The notes under the pieces were generated by a model that was given only the letters and a program-made list of their open reading frames with translations, did no database searches and had not been told where the DNA came from. A stretch of 64,000 nucleotides of DNA from assembly GCF_029601685.1 (NCBI RefSeq), contig NZ_JARRIR010000013.1:1-64000 (forward strand), written 5' to 3'. The translations under genes and the position numbers were made by a program. Shown here piece by piece: positions 43,986 to 52,001 of the stretch. The stretch comes from Metarhizobium sp017305935. GTDB taxonomy: Bacteria > Pseudomonadota > Alphaproteobacteria > Rhizobiales > Rhizobiaceae. How positions within the stretch are numbered: the first letter of the stretch is position 1; each line of letters opens with the position of its first letter.

Positions 43986-44747
43986 ATGTCCGACACGATG
44001 CCGATCGAGGACTATCTGGCAAAGGGAGGCGTTCTTTCGTCGCCGGCCAATGTGCCGCCGCGCTATCGCGGCGAGCTTTTGCGCCTGATGGCGAGTTTCG
44101 TCGATAGCGAGTTGGCCGGTTCCGCCGGTTTTGCCGATACGATCAACGATGCGCCCGGTATCCAGGAGCGCATCTCCGCCGCCCGCATCGTGCTGGAAAA
44201 GACCGACCATGCCGGCGAGGTTCTGAAAATCATGGAAACCTTCGGCGCGGATGGCGGGCGTTACGCCTTGCATTATCCCTGGGCCGAAAGGCTTTCCCGC
44301 GAGGCCGATATCGGCGCGGCCAGGCGGGAGGGCGACATGCGCCTTTCCGTCTTTCACTATCCGCTGCAAGGCTGGGTGGATGCGGTCGTGATGAACGTGC
44401 TGATGGGCCGGGCGAGCGTCGTGCAGCTCACGGAATTGTCGCGTGTCTCCTACCAGCCGCTCGCCGAGGTTTTCCGAGTGATCCTGCCGCGGGAGATGCG
44501 CCATGCCGAACTGGGCCTTGCCGGTCTGGTTCGCATCGTCGATGAGGAGCAGGGCCGTGCGAAGGCGAAGGCTTCGGTCGCCTACTGGTATCCGCGCGTC
44601 GCCATGAGCTTCGGCCACTCCGGCTCGGCCCGCTTCGAGACATTGTCACGTTTCGGCCTCAGGCATACGCCCAACGAGACCCTGCTGGCCGATTGGCGCG
44701 CAGGCGTCGACGCGCAGCTTTCTGCGCTCGGTTTGAGAGGGCAGTGA
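43986..44747 (+). CDS. additional PaaA/PaaC-family ferritin-like protein
   Basis: This 253-residue protein lies between paaE and paaZ and resembles the phenylacetate-epoxidase ferritin-like family: RYRGELLRLMASFVDSELAG, EKTDHAGEVLKIMETFG, and LPREMRHAELGLAGLVRI with an E..H motif. It is neither a duplicate of PaaA nor of PaaC, and classic paa operons lack it. It could be an alternative or accessory oxygenase subunit. The first metal motif is less clear than in PaaA. Its stop is 1 base before the paaZ ATG. Confidence 0.7.
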   Translation: MSDTMPIEDYLAKGGVLSSPANVPPRYRGELLRLMASFVDSELAGSAGFADTINDAPGIQERISAARIVLEKTDHAGEVLKIMETFGADGGRYALHYPWAERLSREADIGAARREGDMRLSVFHYPLQGWVDAVVMNVLMGRASVVQLTELSRVSYQPLAEVFRVILPREMRHAELGLAGLVRIVDEEQGRAKAKASVAYWYPRVAMSFGHSGSARFETLSRFGLRHTPNETLLADWRAGVDAQLSALGLRGQ

Positions 44748-44748
44748 G

Positions 44749-46806
44749 ATGAACGTGATGGCAAACCGGCCGCGCCGGCTCCAAAGCTATGTCGGCGGCC
44801 AGTGGGTTGCAGGTGCGAAGGAGGGTGTGCCGCTGCTCGACGCCTCGACGGGCGCGCCGGTCGCTTTCATCGACTCCTCCGGCATCGATTTCAAGGCGAT
44901 CCTCGCCCATGGCCGCGACAAGGGCGGCCCGGCGCTGCGGCGGATGTCCTTCCATGAGCGCGCCGCCATGCTGAAGGCGCTCGGCCAGGCTTTGATGGAG
45001 AAGAAGGAGGATTTCTACGCGCGCTCCACCGCCACCGGCGCCACCCGCATCGATAGCTGGATCGATATCGAAGGCGGCATCGGCACGCTGCTGTCCTATG
45101 CCTCGAAGGGCCGGCGCGAATTGCCGAACGCCCGCGTCCTGCTCGATGGCGACGTGGAGCCGCTGTCAAAGGACGATACCTTCGCCGCGCAGCATATCCT
45201 CAGCCCCTTGCAGGGCGTTGCGGTGCATATCAACGCCTTCAATTTCCCCTGCTGGGGCATGCTGGAAAAGCTGGCGCCGACACTGCTGGCCGGCGTTCCC
45301 GCTGTCGTCAAGCCGGCGAGCCAGACGGCCTATCTCACCGAACTGATGGTCCGCCGCATCATCGACACCGGCATTCTGCCGGAAGGCGCATTGCAACTCG
45401 TCTGCGGCTCGGTCGGCGACCTGCTCGACCATGTCGAGGGACAGGACGCCGTGACCTTCACAGGTTCGGCCTCGACGGGTCAACGCCTCAGGACGCACAG
45501 GTCCATCGTCGAAAATTCCGTGCGATTCACCATGGAGGCCGACAGCCTCAACGCCGCCGTGCTTGGCCTTGATGCGGCGCCCGGCACGGAAGAGTTCGAC
45601 CTCTTCGTCAAGGAAGTCGTCCGCGAGATGACAGTGAAGGCCGGCCAGAAATGCACCGCGATCCGTCGCGTCATCGCCCCGCATGCCTACAGCGACGCAT
45701 TGATCGAAAGCTTGCGCGCGCGCCTCGGCAAGACCGTCGTCGGCAATCCTGCTGACGAGGCCGTGCGCATGGGCCCGCTCGCCAGCCTCGAACAGCGCGA
45801 GGAGGTTCGCGCGCGCATCCGCGATCTCGCCGCCGATGCCGAAATCGTCGCCGGCGACCCGGACAATCCGAGCGTCCAGTCCGGGGATGCCGTCGCCGGG
45901 GCCTTCCTCAATCCGGTATTGCTCTATTGCGACAAGCCTGGTTCGGCCCGCGCCATCCACGATGTCGAGGCTTTCGGGCCTGTCAGCACCGTCATGCCGT
46001 ATGGCACGGCGCAAGAGGCCGTCGATCTCGCCCGCCGCGGCAAGGGCAGCCTCGTCGCCTCCGTTTTCACCAACGATCCGGGTTTTGCCGAGGAGGTCGT
46101 GCTGGGTCTTGCGCCCTTCCATGGCCGCGTGATGATCGGCAACCGCGTCAGCGCCAAAACCTCCACCGGCCATGGTTCGCCGCTGCCCGGCCTCGTCCAT
46201 GGCGGCCCCGGCCGCGCCGGCGGCGGCGAGGAACTGGGCGGTATGCGCGGCGTCAAGCATTACATGCAGCGCACGGCCGTGCAGGGCGCGCCGACCCTGC
46301 TCTCCGCCATCACCGGCCGCTGGATGCCCGGTGCCGAGGCGCGGGCGGGCGGTGAACATCCGTTCCGCAAGTCGCTGGCGGAGCTGAAGGTCGGCGATCA
46401 GCTCGTCACCGCGAGGCGCATGGTGACGATCGACGATATCGAGCATTTCGCGAACTTCACCGGCGACACTTTCTACGCCCATATGGACGAGGACGCGGCC
46501 AGGGCGAATCCGTTCTTCGACGGGCGCGTGGCGCATGGCTATCTCATCGTCTCCTTCGCCGCCGGTCTGTTCGTCGATCCGGCGCCGGGCCCGGTGCTCG
46601 CCAATTACGGGGTCGACAACCTGCGCTTCCTGACACCGGTCAATCCGGGTGATACGTTGCAGGTGCAGCTCACCTGCAAGGAGATCAACCCGCGCGCCAA
46701 TGCCGACCACGGCGAAGTGCGCTGGGATTGCCGGGTGACCAACCAGACGGGCGCCACCGTCGCCCAATACGACGTTCTGACGATGGTGGCAAAAACGAGA
46801 GAGTGA
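44749..46806 (+). CDS. paaZ: oxepin-CoA hydrolase / 3-oxo-5,6-dehydrosuberyl-CoA semialdehyde dehydrogenase
   Basis: This 685-residue bifunctional protein opens the oxepin-CoA ring and oxidises the resulting aldehyde. Residues about 10-520 are an aldehyde dehydrogenase (FNFPCWGMLEKLAPTLLAG, TFTGSASTGQ, GQKCTAIRR with the catalytic Cys). Residues about 545-680 are a MaoC-type R-hydratase (DIEHFANFTGDTFYAHMD, FFDGRVAHGYLI). Full length for PaaZ. Confidence 0.95.
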   Translation: MNVMANRPRRLQSYVGGQWVAGAKEGVPLLDASTGAPVAFIDSSGIDFKAILAHGRDKGGPALRRMSFHERAAMLKALGQALMEKKEDFYARSTATGATRIDSWIDIEGGIGTLLSYASKGRRELPNARVLLDGDVEPLSKDDTFAAQHILSPLQGVAVHINAFNFPCWGMLEKLAPTLLAGVPAVVKPASQTAYLTELMVRRIIDTGILPEGALQLVCGSVGDLLDHVEGQDAVTFTGSASTGQRLRTHRSIVENSVRFTMEADSLNAAVLGLDAAPGTEEFDLFVKEVVREMTVKAGQKCTAIRRVIAPHAYSDALIESLRARLGKTVVGNPADEAVRMGPLASLEQREEVRARIRDLAADAEIVAGDPDNPSVQSGDAVAGAFLNPVLLYCDKPGSARAIHDVEAFGPVSTVMPYGTAQEAVDLARRGKGSLVASVFTNDPGFAEEVVLGLAPFHGRVMIGNRVSAKTSTGHGSPLPGLVHGGPGRAGGGEELGGMRGVKHYMQRTAVQGAPTLLSAITGRWMPGAEARAGGEHPFRKSLAELKVGDQLVTARRMVTIDDIEHFANFTGDTFYAHMDEDAARANPFFDGRVAHGYLIVSFAAGLFVDPAPGPVLANYGVDNLRFLTPVNPGDTLQVQLTCKEINPRANADHGEVRWDCRVTNQTGATVAQYDVLTMVAKTRE

Positions 46807-46810
46807 CCGC

Positions 46811-47329
46811 ATGACGCCGATCGAGCAGGATCCCCGCCGCCTGGACATGACCGTTCTGATGACGCCCGACATGGCGAATTTTTCGGGGAAGGTCCACGGC
46901 GGCGCGTTGCTGAACCTGCTCGATCGCGTTGCCTTTTCCTGCGCCTCGCGCTATTCGCGGCAATATGCGGTGACGCTCTCCGTCGATCAGGTGATGTTCA
47001 AGGAGCCGATCCATGTCGGCGAACTCGTGACGTTTCGTGCCTCGGTCAACCATACCGGCCGGACGTCGATGGAGATCGGCATCCGGGTCGAGGCGGAAAA
47101 CATCCGCTCCAGCCACCGCCGACACACCAATTCCTGCTATTTCTCGATGGTCGCCGTCGATGATGCGGGTAAACCCGTGCCTGTGCCGGAACTGCGCCCG
47201 ACCGATGCGGTGGATATCCGTCGCTACAAGGCGGCCGAACTTCGCCGCAGGTTGCGTCGCGAATTCGCCGAGCGGCTTGAATCGGTCGCGGCGACGGGCA
47301 GGGATGTCGATCGGTCGGAAGGCGACTGA
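46811..47329 (+). CDS. acyl-CoA thioesterase (hotdog, YciA-like)
   Basis: This 172-residue hotdog-fold protein has the YciA/acyl-CoA hydrolase pattern: MTPDMANFSGKVHGGALLNLLD, SVDQVMFKEPIHVGELV, NHTGRTSMEIGIRVEAEN and CYFSMVAVDDAGKP. It probably frees CoA from aromatic or acyl-CoA intermediates and may protect the CoA pool. It starts 5 bases after paaZ and converges on tetR with 7 bases between stops. Confidence 0.88.
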   Translation: MTPIEQDPRRLDMTVLMTPDMANFSGKVHGGALLNLLDRVAFSCASRYSRQYAVTLSVDQVMFKEPIHVGELVTFRASVNHTGRTSMEIGIRVEAENIRSSHRRHTNSCYFSMVAVDDAGKPVPVPELRPTDAVDIRRYKAAELRRRLRREFAERLESVAATGRDVDRSEGD

Positions 47330-47336
47330 ACCGCGG

Positions 47337-47933
47337 TTACCGGACCGCCTTGACGCCTTCGAGGATCAATGTGGTGGCGATATCGGCATATTCGTCGCGG
47401 GTGATCGGCCCGTTCGGGCGAAACCACATATAGACCCAGTTCATCATGCCGAACAGCGACATGGTGACGGGCATCAGCAATGGCCGCTCCCCGGCGAGAT
47501 CCGGGTTGATATCGCGGATAACGCCGGAGAAGCGCTTGACGATCTGTCGCTCGATCGCCTGCAATTCGGAAAGCTGCTCGGGCGAAAGCGCGCTGGTGCC
47601 GTTGAGCTGCACCTTGTGCTCGTTGTCGCGCCCCTCGTAATTGGCGAGCACGGCCTTCACCAGCAGGCGCAGCCGCTCCTGCGGTGCAAGGTCCAGCCTG
47701 TCGGCGGCTTCGATGGCCCCTTGCAGTTCCGTGAGATGCGTGCGCACGATGTCGAAGATCAGCGCGTCCTTGCTCGGATAATAATGGTAAAGCAGCGCCT
47801 TGGAGACATTGCTGTGCGAGGCGATCATCGACATGGACGCCTTCTCCATGCCTATCTCGGCGAACACCGCCGCGGCACTCGCCAGAATGCCACGCTGTTT
47901 TTCCTCGAAATCGACTGCGCGTGTGCGTGCCAT
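47337..47933 (-). CDS. TetR-family regulator of the paa cluster
   Basis: This 198-residue regulator has a TetR N-terminal domain (ILASAAAVFAEIGMEKASMSMIA, NVSKALLYHYYPSKDALI) and an all-helical ligand-binding part. It is the last gene of the paaG-paaI-paaK run. Matching TetR-type palindromes upstream of paaG and the paaA operon suggest it represses both, in addition to PaaX. ATG 47933 follows AGGAT; a longer frame to 48023 is less likely. Confidence 0.88.
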   Translation of the reverse strand: MARTRAVDFEEKQRGILASAAAVFAEIGMEKASMSMIASHSNVSKALLYHYYPSKDALIFDIVRTHLTELQGAIEAADRLDLAPQERLRLLVKAVLANYEGRDNEHKVQLNGTSALSPEQLSELQAIERQIVKRFSGVIRDINPDLAGERPLLMPVTMSLFGMMNWVYMWFRPNGPITRDEYADIATTLILEGVKAVR

Positions 47934-48019
47934 AGGATCCTGCTCTGCTTGTTCCGGGTCTATAGAGGGCGGCGGCTCTCCTATAGACGCTCGACCCGGC
48001 GCCGGGCTACCCCGGTGGT

Positions 48020-49330
48020 TCACTCTTTCGGGCGGTTGTCGACCACCCGTTTCGCCTTGCCTTCCGAACGGGCGACGCCGCCCGGTTCATGGACGAGGAT
48101 TTTCGTGGAGATGCCGACCACGCTCTTGATGTGGTGGGCAAGTTCGCTGGCCGAGCCCGTGCGCGCGCCTTGGTCGGCGGCTTCACGCGTGCATTCGACA
48201 TGGACCGTCATGTCGTCCATGCGGCCGCAGCGGGTCAGTTCGATCTGGAAATGCGGGGCGAGGCCGCGACATTTGAGGATTTGCTCCTCGATCTGGGTCG
48301 GGAAGACATTGACGCCGCGCAGAATCATCATGTCGTCGCAGCGGCCCGTGACCTTTTCCATGCGCCGCATGGAACGTGCCGTCCCCGGCAGCAGCCGCGT
48401 CAGGTCGCGTGTGCGATAGCGGATGACCGGCAGGCCTTCCTTGGTCAGCGTAGTGAAGACCAGCTCGCCGATCTCGCCATCCGGAAGAACCTCGCCGGTC
48501 ATCGGATCGACGATTTCCGGATAGAAATGGTCTTCCCAGATGTGCAGCCCGTCCTTGGTCTCGACGCATTCATTGGCGACGCCCGGTCCCATGACCTCCG
48601 ACAGGCCGTAGATATCGACGGCATGCATGTCGAAGGCCTGCTCGATCTCCTCGCGCATCGCATTCGTCCACGGCTCCGCCCCGAAAATGCCGACGGCGAG
48701 CGAGCTTTCGCGCGGATCGATGCCATGCTTGCGGAACTCGTCGAGGATGGAAAGCATGTAGGAGGGGGTCACCATGATTATGCGAGGGTTGAAATCCTGT
48801 ATCAGGGTGACCTGCCGCTCGGTCATGCCGCCGGAGATCGGCACCACCGTGCAGCCGAGCCTTTCCGCGCCGTAATGCGCGCCTAGCCCGCCGGTGAACA
48901 GGCCATAGCCATAGGCGACATGCACGATATCGCCGCTCCTTCCGCCCGAGGCGCGGATGGAGCGGGCGACGACATCGGCCCAGATATCGATATCCTTCCG
49001 CGTATAGCCGACGACGGTCGGCTTGCCGGTCGTGCCGGAGGAGGCGTGAATGCGCACGAGCTTTTCGCGCGGCACGGCGAACATGCCGAAGGGATAGGTG
49101 TCGCGCAGATCCTTCTTGGTGGTGAAGGGGAATTTCGCAAGGTCGGAGAGTGTCTTCAGGTCCGAGGGATGGACGCCGGCCTCGTCGAAACGCTGGCGGT
49201 AGAAGGGGGAATTCTCATAAGCATGGGTCAGCGACCAGGTCATGCGCTCGAGTTGCAGCGCGGAAATCTCGTCGCGCGAGGCGGTCTCGATCGCATCGAG
49301 CGCGCCGGGGCGGGGGGACAGGTCTTCCAT
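48020..49330 (-). CDS. paaK: phenylacetate-CoA ligase
   Basis: This 436-residue adenylate-forming enzyme activates phenylacetate to phenylacetyl-CoA, the first step of the pathway. The AMP-binding motif SSGTTGKPTVVGYT is followed by YGLSEVMGPG, a YRTRDLTR loop and the C-terminal GRCDDMMILRGVNVFP. ATG 49330 follows GGAGGAG. Full length for PaaK. Confidence 0.95.
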   Translation of the reverse strand: MEDLSPRPGALDAIETASRDEISALQLERMTWSLTHAYENSPFYRQRFDEAGVHPSDLKTLSDLAKFPFTTKKDLRDTYPFGMFAVPREKLVRIHASSGTTGKPTVVGYTRKDIDIWADVVARSIRASGGRSGDIVHVAYGYGLFTGGLGAHYGAERLGCTVVPISGGMTERQVTLIQDFNPRIIMVTPSYMLSILDEFRKHGIDPRESSLAVGIFGAEPWTNAMREEIEQAFDMHAVDIYGLSEVMGPGVANECVETKDGLHIWEDHFYPEIVDPMTGEVLPDGEIGELVFTTLTKEGLPVIRYRTRDLTRLLPGTARSMRRMEKVTGRCDDMMILRGVNVFPTQIEEQILKCRGLAPHFQIELTRCGRMDDMTVHVECTREAADQGARTGSASELAHHIKSVVGISTKILVHEPGGVARSEGKAKRVVDNRPKE

Positions 49331-49371
49331 GAAATCTCCTCCGGGAATGCTTGATGGCGCCGGCCTCTGTC

Positions 49372-49812
49372 TCACTCCGGCAGATGTGCGCCCTTGATCG
49401 TTCGCGAGTGGCCACGGAATTCCGCGACGATCTCGCCCTCCTGATTGGTGATGCGGACGTCGTAGATGCCGCTGCGCCCGCGACGCGACACTTCCTGCGC
49501 GCTCGCCGTCAGCCGGTCGCCGCGAAAGGCCGGGGCGATGAAGCTGACCGAGCAATGCTGGGCGACACTGCGCTGGTTGTGCGAATTGCAGGCGAAGGCG
49601 AAGGCGGAATCCGCCAGCGTGAACATGTAGCCGCCATGGCAGGTGCCGTGGCCGTTGGTCATGGCCTCGGTGATATCCATGGCGATGACCGCCTCGCCGG
49701 GCGCGATGGAGACAAGCTCCATGCCGAGATGGCGGGTGGCATTGTCGTCGTCCCACATGACCCTGGCGCAGGCCTCGGCCAGCGCTTGCGGCGAAAGGCC
49801 GGCGGCGCTCAT
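49372..49812 (-). CDS. paaI: hydroxyphenylacetyl-CoA thioesterase PaaI
   Basis: This 146-residue hotdog thioesterase has the PaaI motif NGHGTCHGGYMFTLADSAFAFACN with the catalytic Asp, and VSFIAPAFRGDRLTASA. It clears dead-end CoA esters in phenylacetate breakdown. Its start overlaps the paaG stop (ATGA). Confidence 0.92.
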   Translation of the reverse strand: MSAAGLSPQALAEACARVMWDDDNATRHLGMELVSIAPGEAVIAMDITEAMTNGHGTCHGGYMFTLADSAFAFACNSHNQRSVAQHCSVSFIAPAFRGDRLTASAQEVSRRGRSGIYDVRITNQEGEIVAEFRGHSRTIKGAHLPE

Positions 49813-50597
49813 CGGCCCGAAAACTCCGGCTTGCGTTTTTCGAGGAAGGCGATGACGCCCTCGGCATAGTCGGCGCTCCGGCCGGCGTCGCGCTGCAGGT
49901 CGCGCTCGAGATCGAACTGCTGGTCGAGCGAATTGGTGGCGGCGGCCTGGATGGCACGCTTGGTCATGCCGAGGCCACGGGTCGGGCCGGCGGCGAGGCG
50001 GGTGGCGAGCGCCATGGCCTCTTCCATCAGCGCATCGTCATCGACGGCGCGCCAGATCAGGCCCCAGTCGGCGGCGGTTTGCGCGGCCAGCGGCTCGCCG
50101 GTCAGCGCCAATGCCTTGGCGCGCGCTTCGCCGACCAGGCGCGGCAGGCTCCAGGTGCCGCCGCAATCCGGCACCAGGCCGATCTTGGCGAAGGCCTGGA
50201 TGAAGCGCGCCGAGCGGGCGGCGAGCGTGATGTCGCAGGCGATGGCGATGTTGGCGCCGGCCCCGGCGGCGACGCCGTTGACGGCGCAGACGACCGGCTT
50301 TTCCAGGCTGCGGATCAGCCGCACATTCGGATTGTAGAAAGTGTCCAGTGTATGGCCGAGATCCGGCGTGCCGTTGCGCGGATCGCGATTGCCGAGATCC
50401 TGCCCGGCGCAGAAACCGCGTCCGGCGCCGGTCAGCAATACCGCGCGCACCGCGTCGTCCCGATGGGCGCGCTCCAGCCCGGCGCGCAGCGCCAGATGCA
50501 TTTCCTCGTTGAAAGCGTTGAGCTTTTCGGGGCGATTCAGTGTGAGGCTCAGAACGCCATCGGCAAACGTCTGCAAAACGGTGTTGGATGCGGACAT
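49809..50597 (-). CDS. paaG: 2-(1,2-epoxy-1,2-dihydrophenyl)acetyl-CoA isomerase
   Basis: This 262-residue crotonase-family enzyme turns the ring epoxide into oxepin-CoA. Oxyanion-hole and active-site segments are GAGRGFCAGQDL, NGVAAGAGANIA and KIGLVPDCGGTWSLPRL with the catalytic Asp. It is the first gene of the minus-strand paa operon, 51 bases from the TetR-type operator. Confidence 0.92.
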   Translation of the reverse strand: MSASNTVLQTFADGVLSLTLNRPEKLNAFNEEMHLALRAGLERAHRDDAVRAVLLTGAGRGFCAGQDLGNRDPRNGTPDLGHTLDTFYNPNVRLIRSLEKPVVCAVNGVAAGAGANIAIACDITLAARSARFIQAFAKIGLVPDCGGTWSLPRLVGEARAKALALTGEPLAAQTAADWGLIWRAVDDDALMEEAMALATRLAAGPTRGLGMTKRAIQAAATNSLDQQFDLERDLQRDAGRSADYAEGVIAFLEKRKPEFSGR

Positions 50598-50648
50598 GGT
50601 TCCTCCCTCGCGCCCATCCCATTGGCGACGTGGAAAATCCTTGCATAA

Positions 50649-50662
50649 ACCGACCGGTCAGT
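50649..50662. promoter_or_regulatory. TetR-type operator upstream of paaG
   Basis: ACCGACCGGTCAGT differs at one position from the ideal palindrome ACCGACCGGTCGGT and is followed by GTCAATTAT-type flank shared with the 40060 site. It lies 51 bases before the paaG start. It would place tetR under its own control. Confidence 0.65.
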
Positions 50663-50720
50663 CAATTATAAATCCGCGACTTGGAGGAGCTGAGATACCC
50701 GGGCTTTTTCGCATCCGGCC

Positions 50721-52001
50721 CTATTGGCCTCTTGCGATGGCCACCATCTGCTCGGGGCGGATCGAGACGTCGAGCACGTCGTCGGGCAGGATTTCCGTAT
50801 CTTCCCGGGCCGAGAGATCGACCACCCGGCCGTCGATCTTGCGGTGGATGATCAGTTCCGGCCCACCGCCACCGCCGCGCAACTGGGCCTTGACCGCGCC
50901 GGTATAGAGCAGCTTTTCACTGGAAGCCTGCAGGCGGGAGGAGAGTTTTTCCAGCGTGATGGTCGCTTCGCGCAAATTGTAGTTCAATTGCGTCCGGCGC
51001 TGTTCGTCCTGCTGCTCGATGTTGCGGGCGACCTCTTCCTTCTGACGCTGGGTCTGGTCGACGCGCGAGTCCGTATCGGTGGAGCGGCTGCGCAGCTCCG
51101 ACAATGAGCGACGTTCGTCATCGACGCGGTTGCTGGCGACCAGTCCCTTGGAGGCCGATTTCGAGGCGCGGTCAAGGGCGTCCTGCTGCAGCCTCAGGCT
51201 TTCGGCATTGCTCTTCTGGGTATCCTTCAGCGAAGCCAGCGTCCTTTCCGTATCCTGCAACAGGGTTTGCAGATGCGTGCGCTGCTTGGCGTAGTTCTCC
51301 AGCCGCATTTTCAGGTCGTTGCGTTCGAAATCGGCGATCTCGTCGAGGGTCTTGCGGGCCAGCGGCACGGAATAGATCGGAGTCAGGTCGATTTCCGTGG
51401 TTCCGGTGATCTCGCTCTTCAGGCTGATGACCAGTGCCTGCTGACGGGCGAAATCGATCCACAGGCCCTCGTTTTCGCTTTGCAGATCCGGGGCGGTCAT
51501 CAGCGGGTTTTCGGTGCGGAAGCGCAAGGCGTCATAACCGCCGGCAAGCGCGATCGCATGTCGCACCGTCAGGCCGGGGCGATAGGGCACCGCGCCCGGG
51601 CGGGAAACGTCGCCGCTGATATAGAAGGGCCGGTGCTCGACCATCTCCACCGTCACATCCGCCGACTGGATACGGCCGTCCTTGGTGAGGCCTTCAGAGA
51701 GGGCGATGCGCAGATCCTTGAGCGTGAGCCCTTCGGCCTGCACCTCGCCAAGAAAGGGTACGGAGATATCGCCGTCGACATTGACTGTCACCCGCCGGCC
51801 GAAATCAGCGACGCCGAAGACGCCGAGCTGCAGGATGTCGCCTGGCGCCAGGCGATAGCGCGGGCGCTCCTGGGCGGTGGCGATCTGCGGCAGGGTCGCA
51901 AACGTCAGCAGCAGGCCGAAAGCAATTCCAGCAAAGGAGCGATGCGGCCTTGCCTCCGGGATCGCGACACAACGGAAAGTCGAAAGGCCGATCGGTTTCA
52001 T
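50721..52001 (-). CDS. outer-membrane polysaccharide export protein (ExoF-like, OPX)
   Basis: This 426-residue secreted protein has an N-terminal signal region ending ATAQ (about residue 44), a polysaccharide-export domain (RYRLAPGDILQLGVFGV, VNVDGDISVPFLGEV) and SLBB-type segments (FYISGDVSRPGAVPYRPGLTV). Residues about 225-370 form a long coiled coil rich in Gln, Glu and Arg. This fits ExoF of succinoglycan loci. No lipobox Cys is obvious. It is the last gene of the operon, overlapping the flippase-GH16 stop. Confidence 0.82.
   Translation of the reverse strand: MKPIGLSTFRCVAIPEARPHRSFAGIAFGLLLTFATLPQIATAQERPRYRLAPGDILQLGVFGVADFGRRVTVNVDGDISVPFLGEVQAEGLTLKDLRIALSEGLTKDGRIQSADVTVEMVEHRPFYISGDVSRPGAVPYRPGLTVRHAIALAGGYDALRFRTENPLMTAPDLQSENEGLWIDFARQQALVISLKSEITGTTEIDLTPIYSVPLARKTLDEIADFERNDLKMRLENYAKQRTHLQTLLQDTERTLASLKDTQKSNAESLRLQQDALDRASKSASKGLVASNRVDDERRSLSELRSRSTDTDSRVDQTQRQKEEVARNIEQQDEQRRTQLNYNLREATITLEKLSSRLQASSEKLLYTGAVKAQLRGGGGGPELIIHRKIDGRVVDLSAREDTEILPDDVLDVSIRPEQMVAIARGQ

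Noticed and set aside
47308..47318. Third match to the TetR operator core (CGATCGGTCGG) at the end of the thioesterase gene
   Set aside because: It lies inside coding sequence, lacks the outer bases of the palindrome and is not near a promoter.
47329..47338. AACCGCGGTT palindrome between the convergent thioesterase and tetR stops
   Set aside because: Only 10 bp with no T run; too short to call a terminator or operator.
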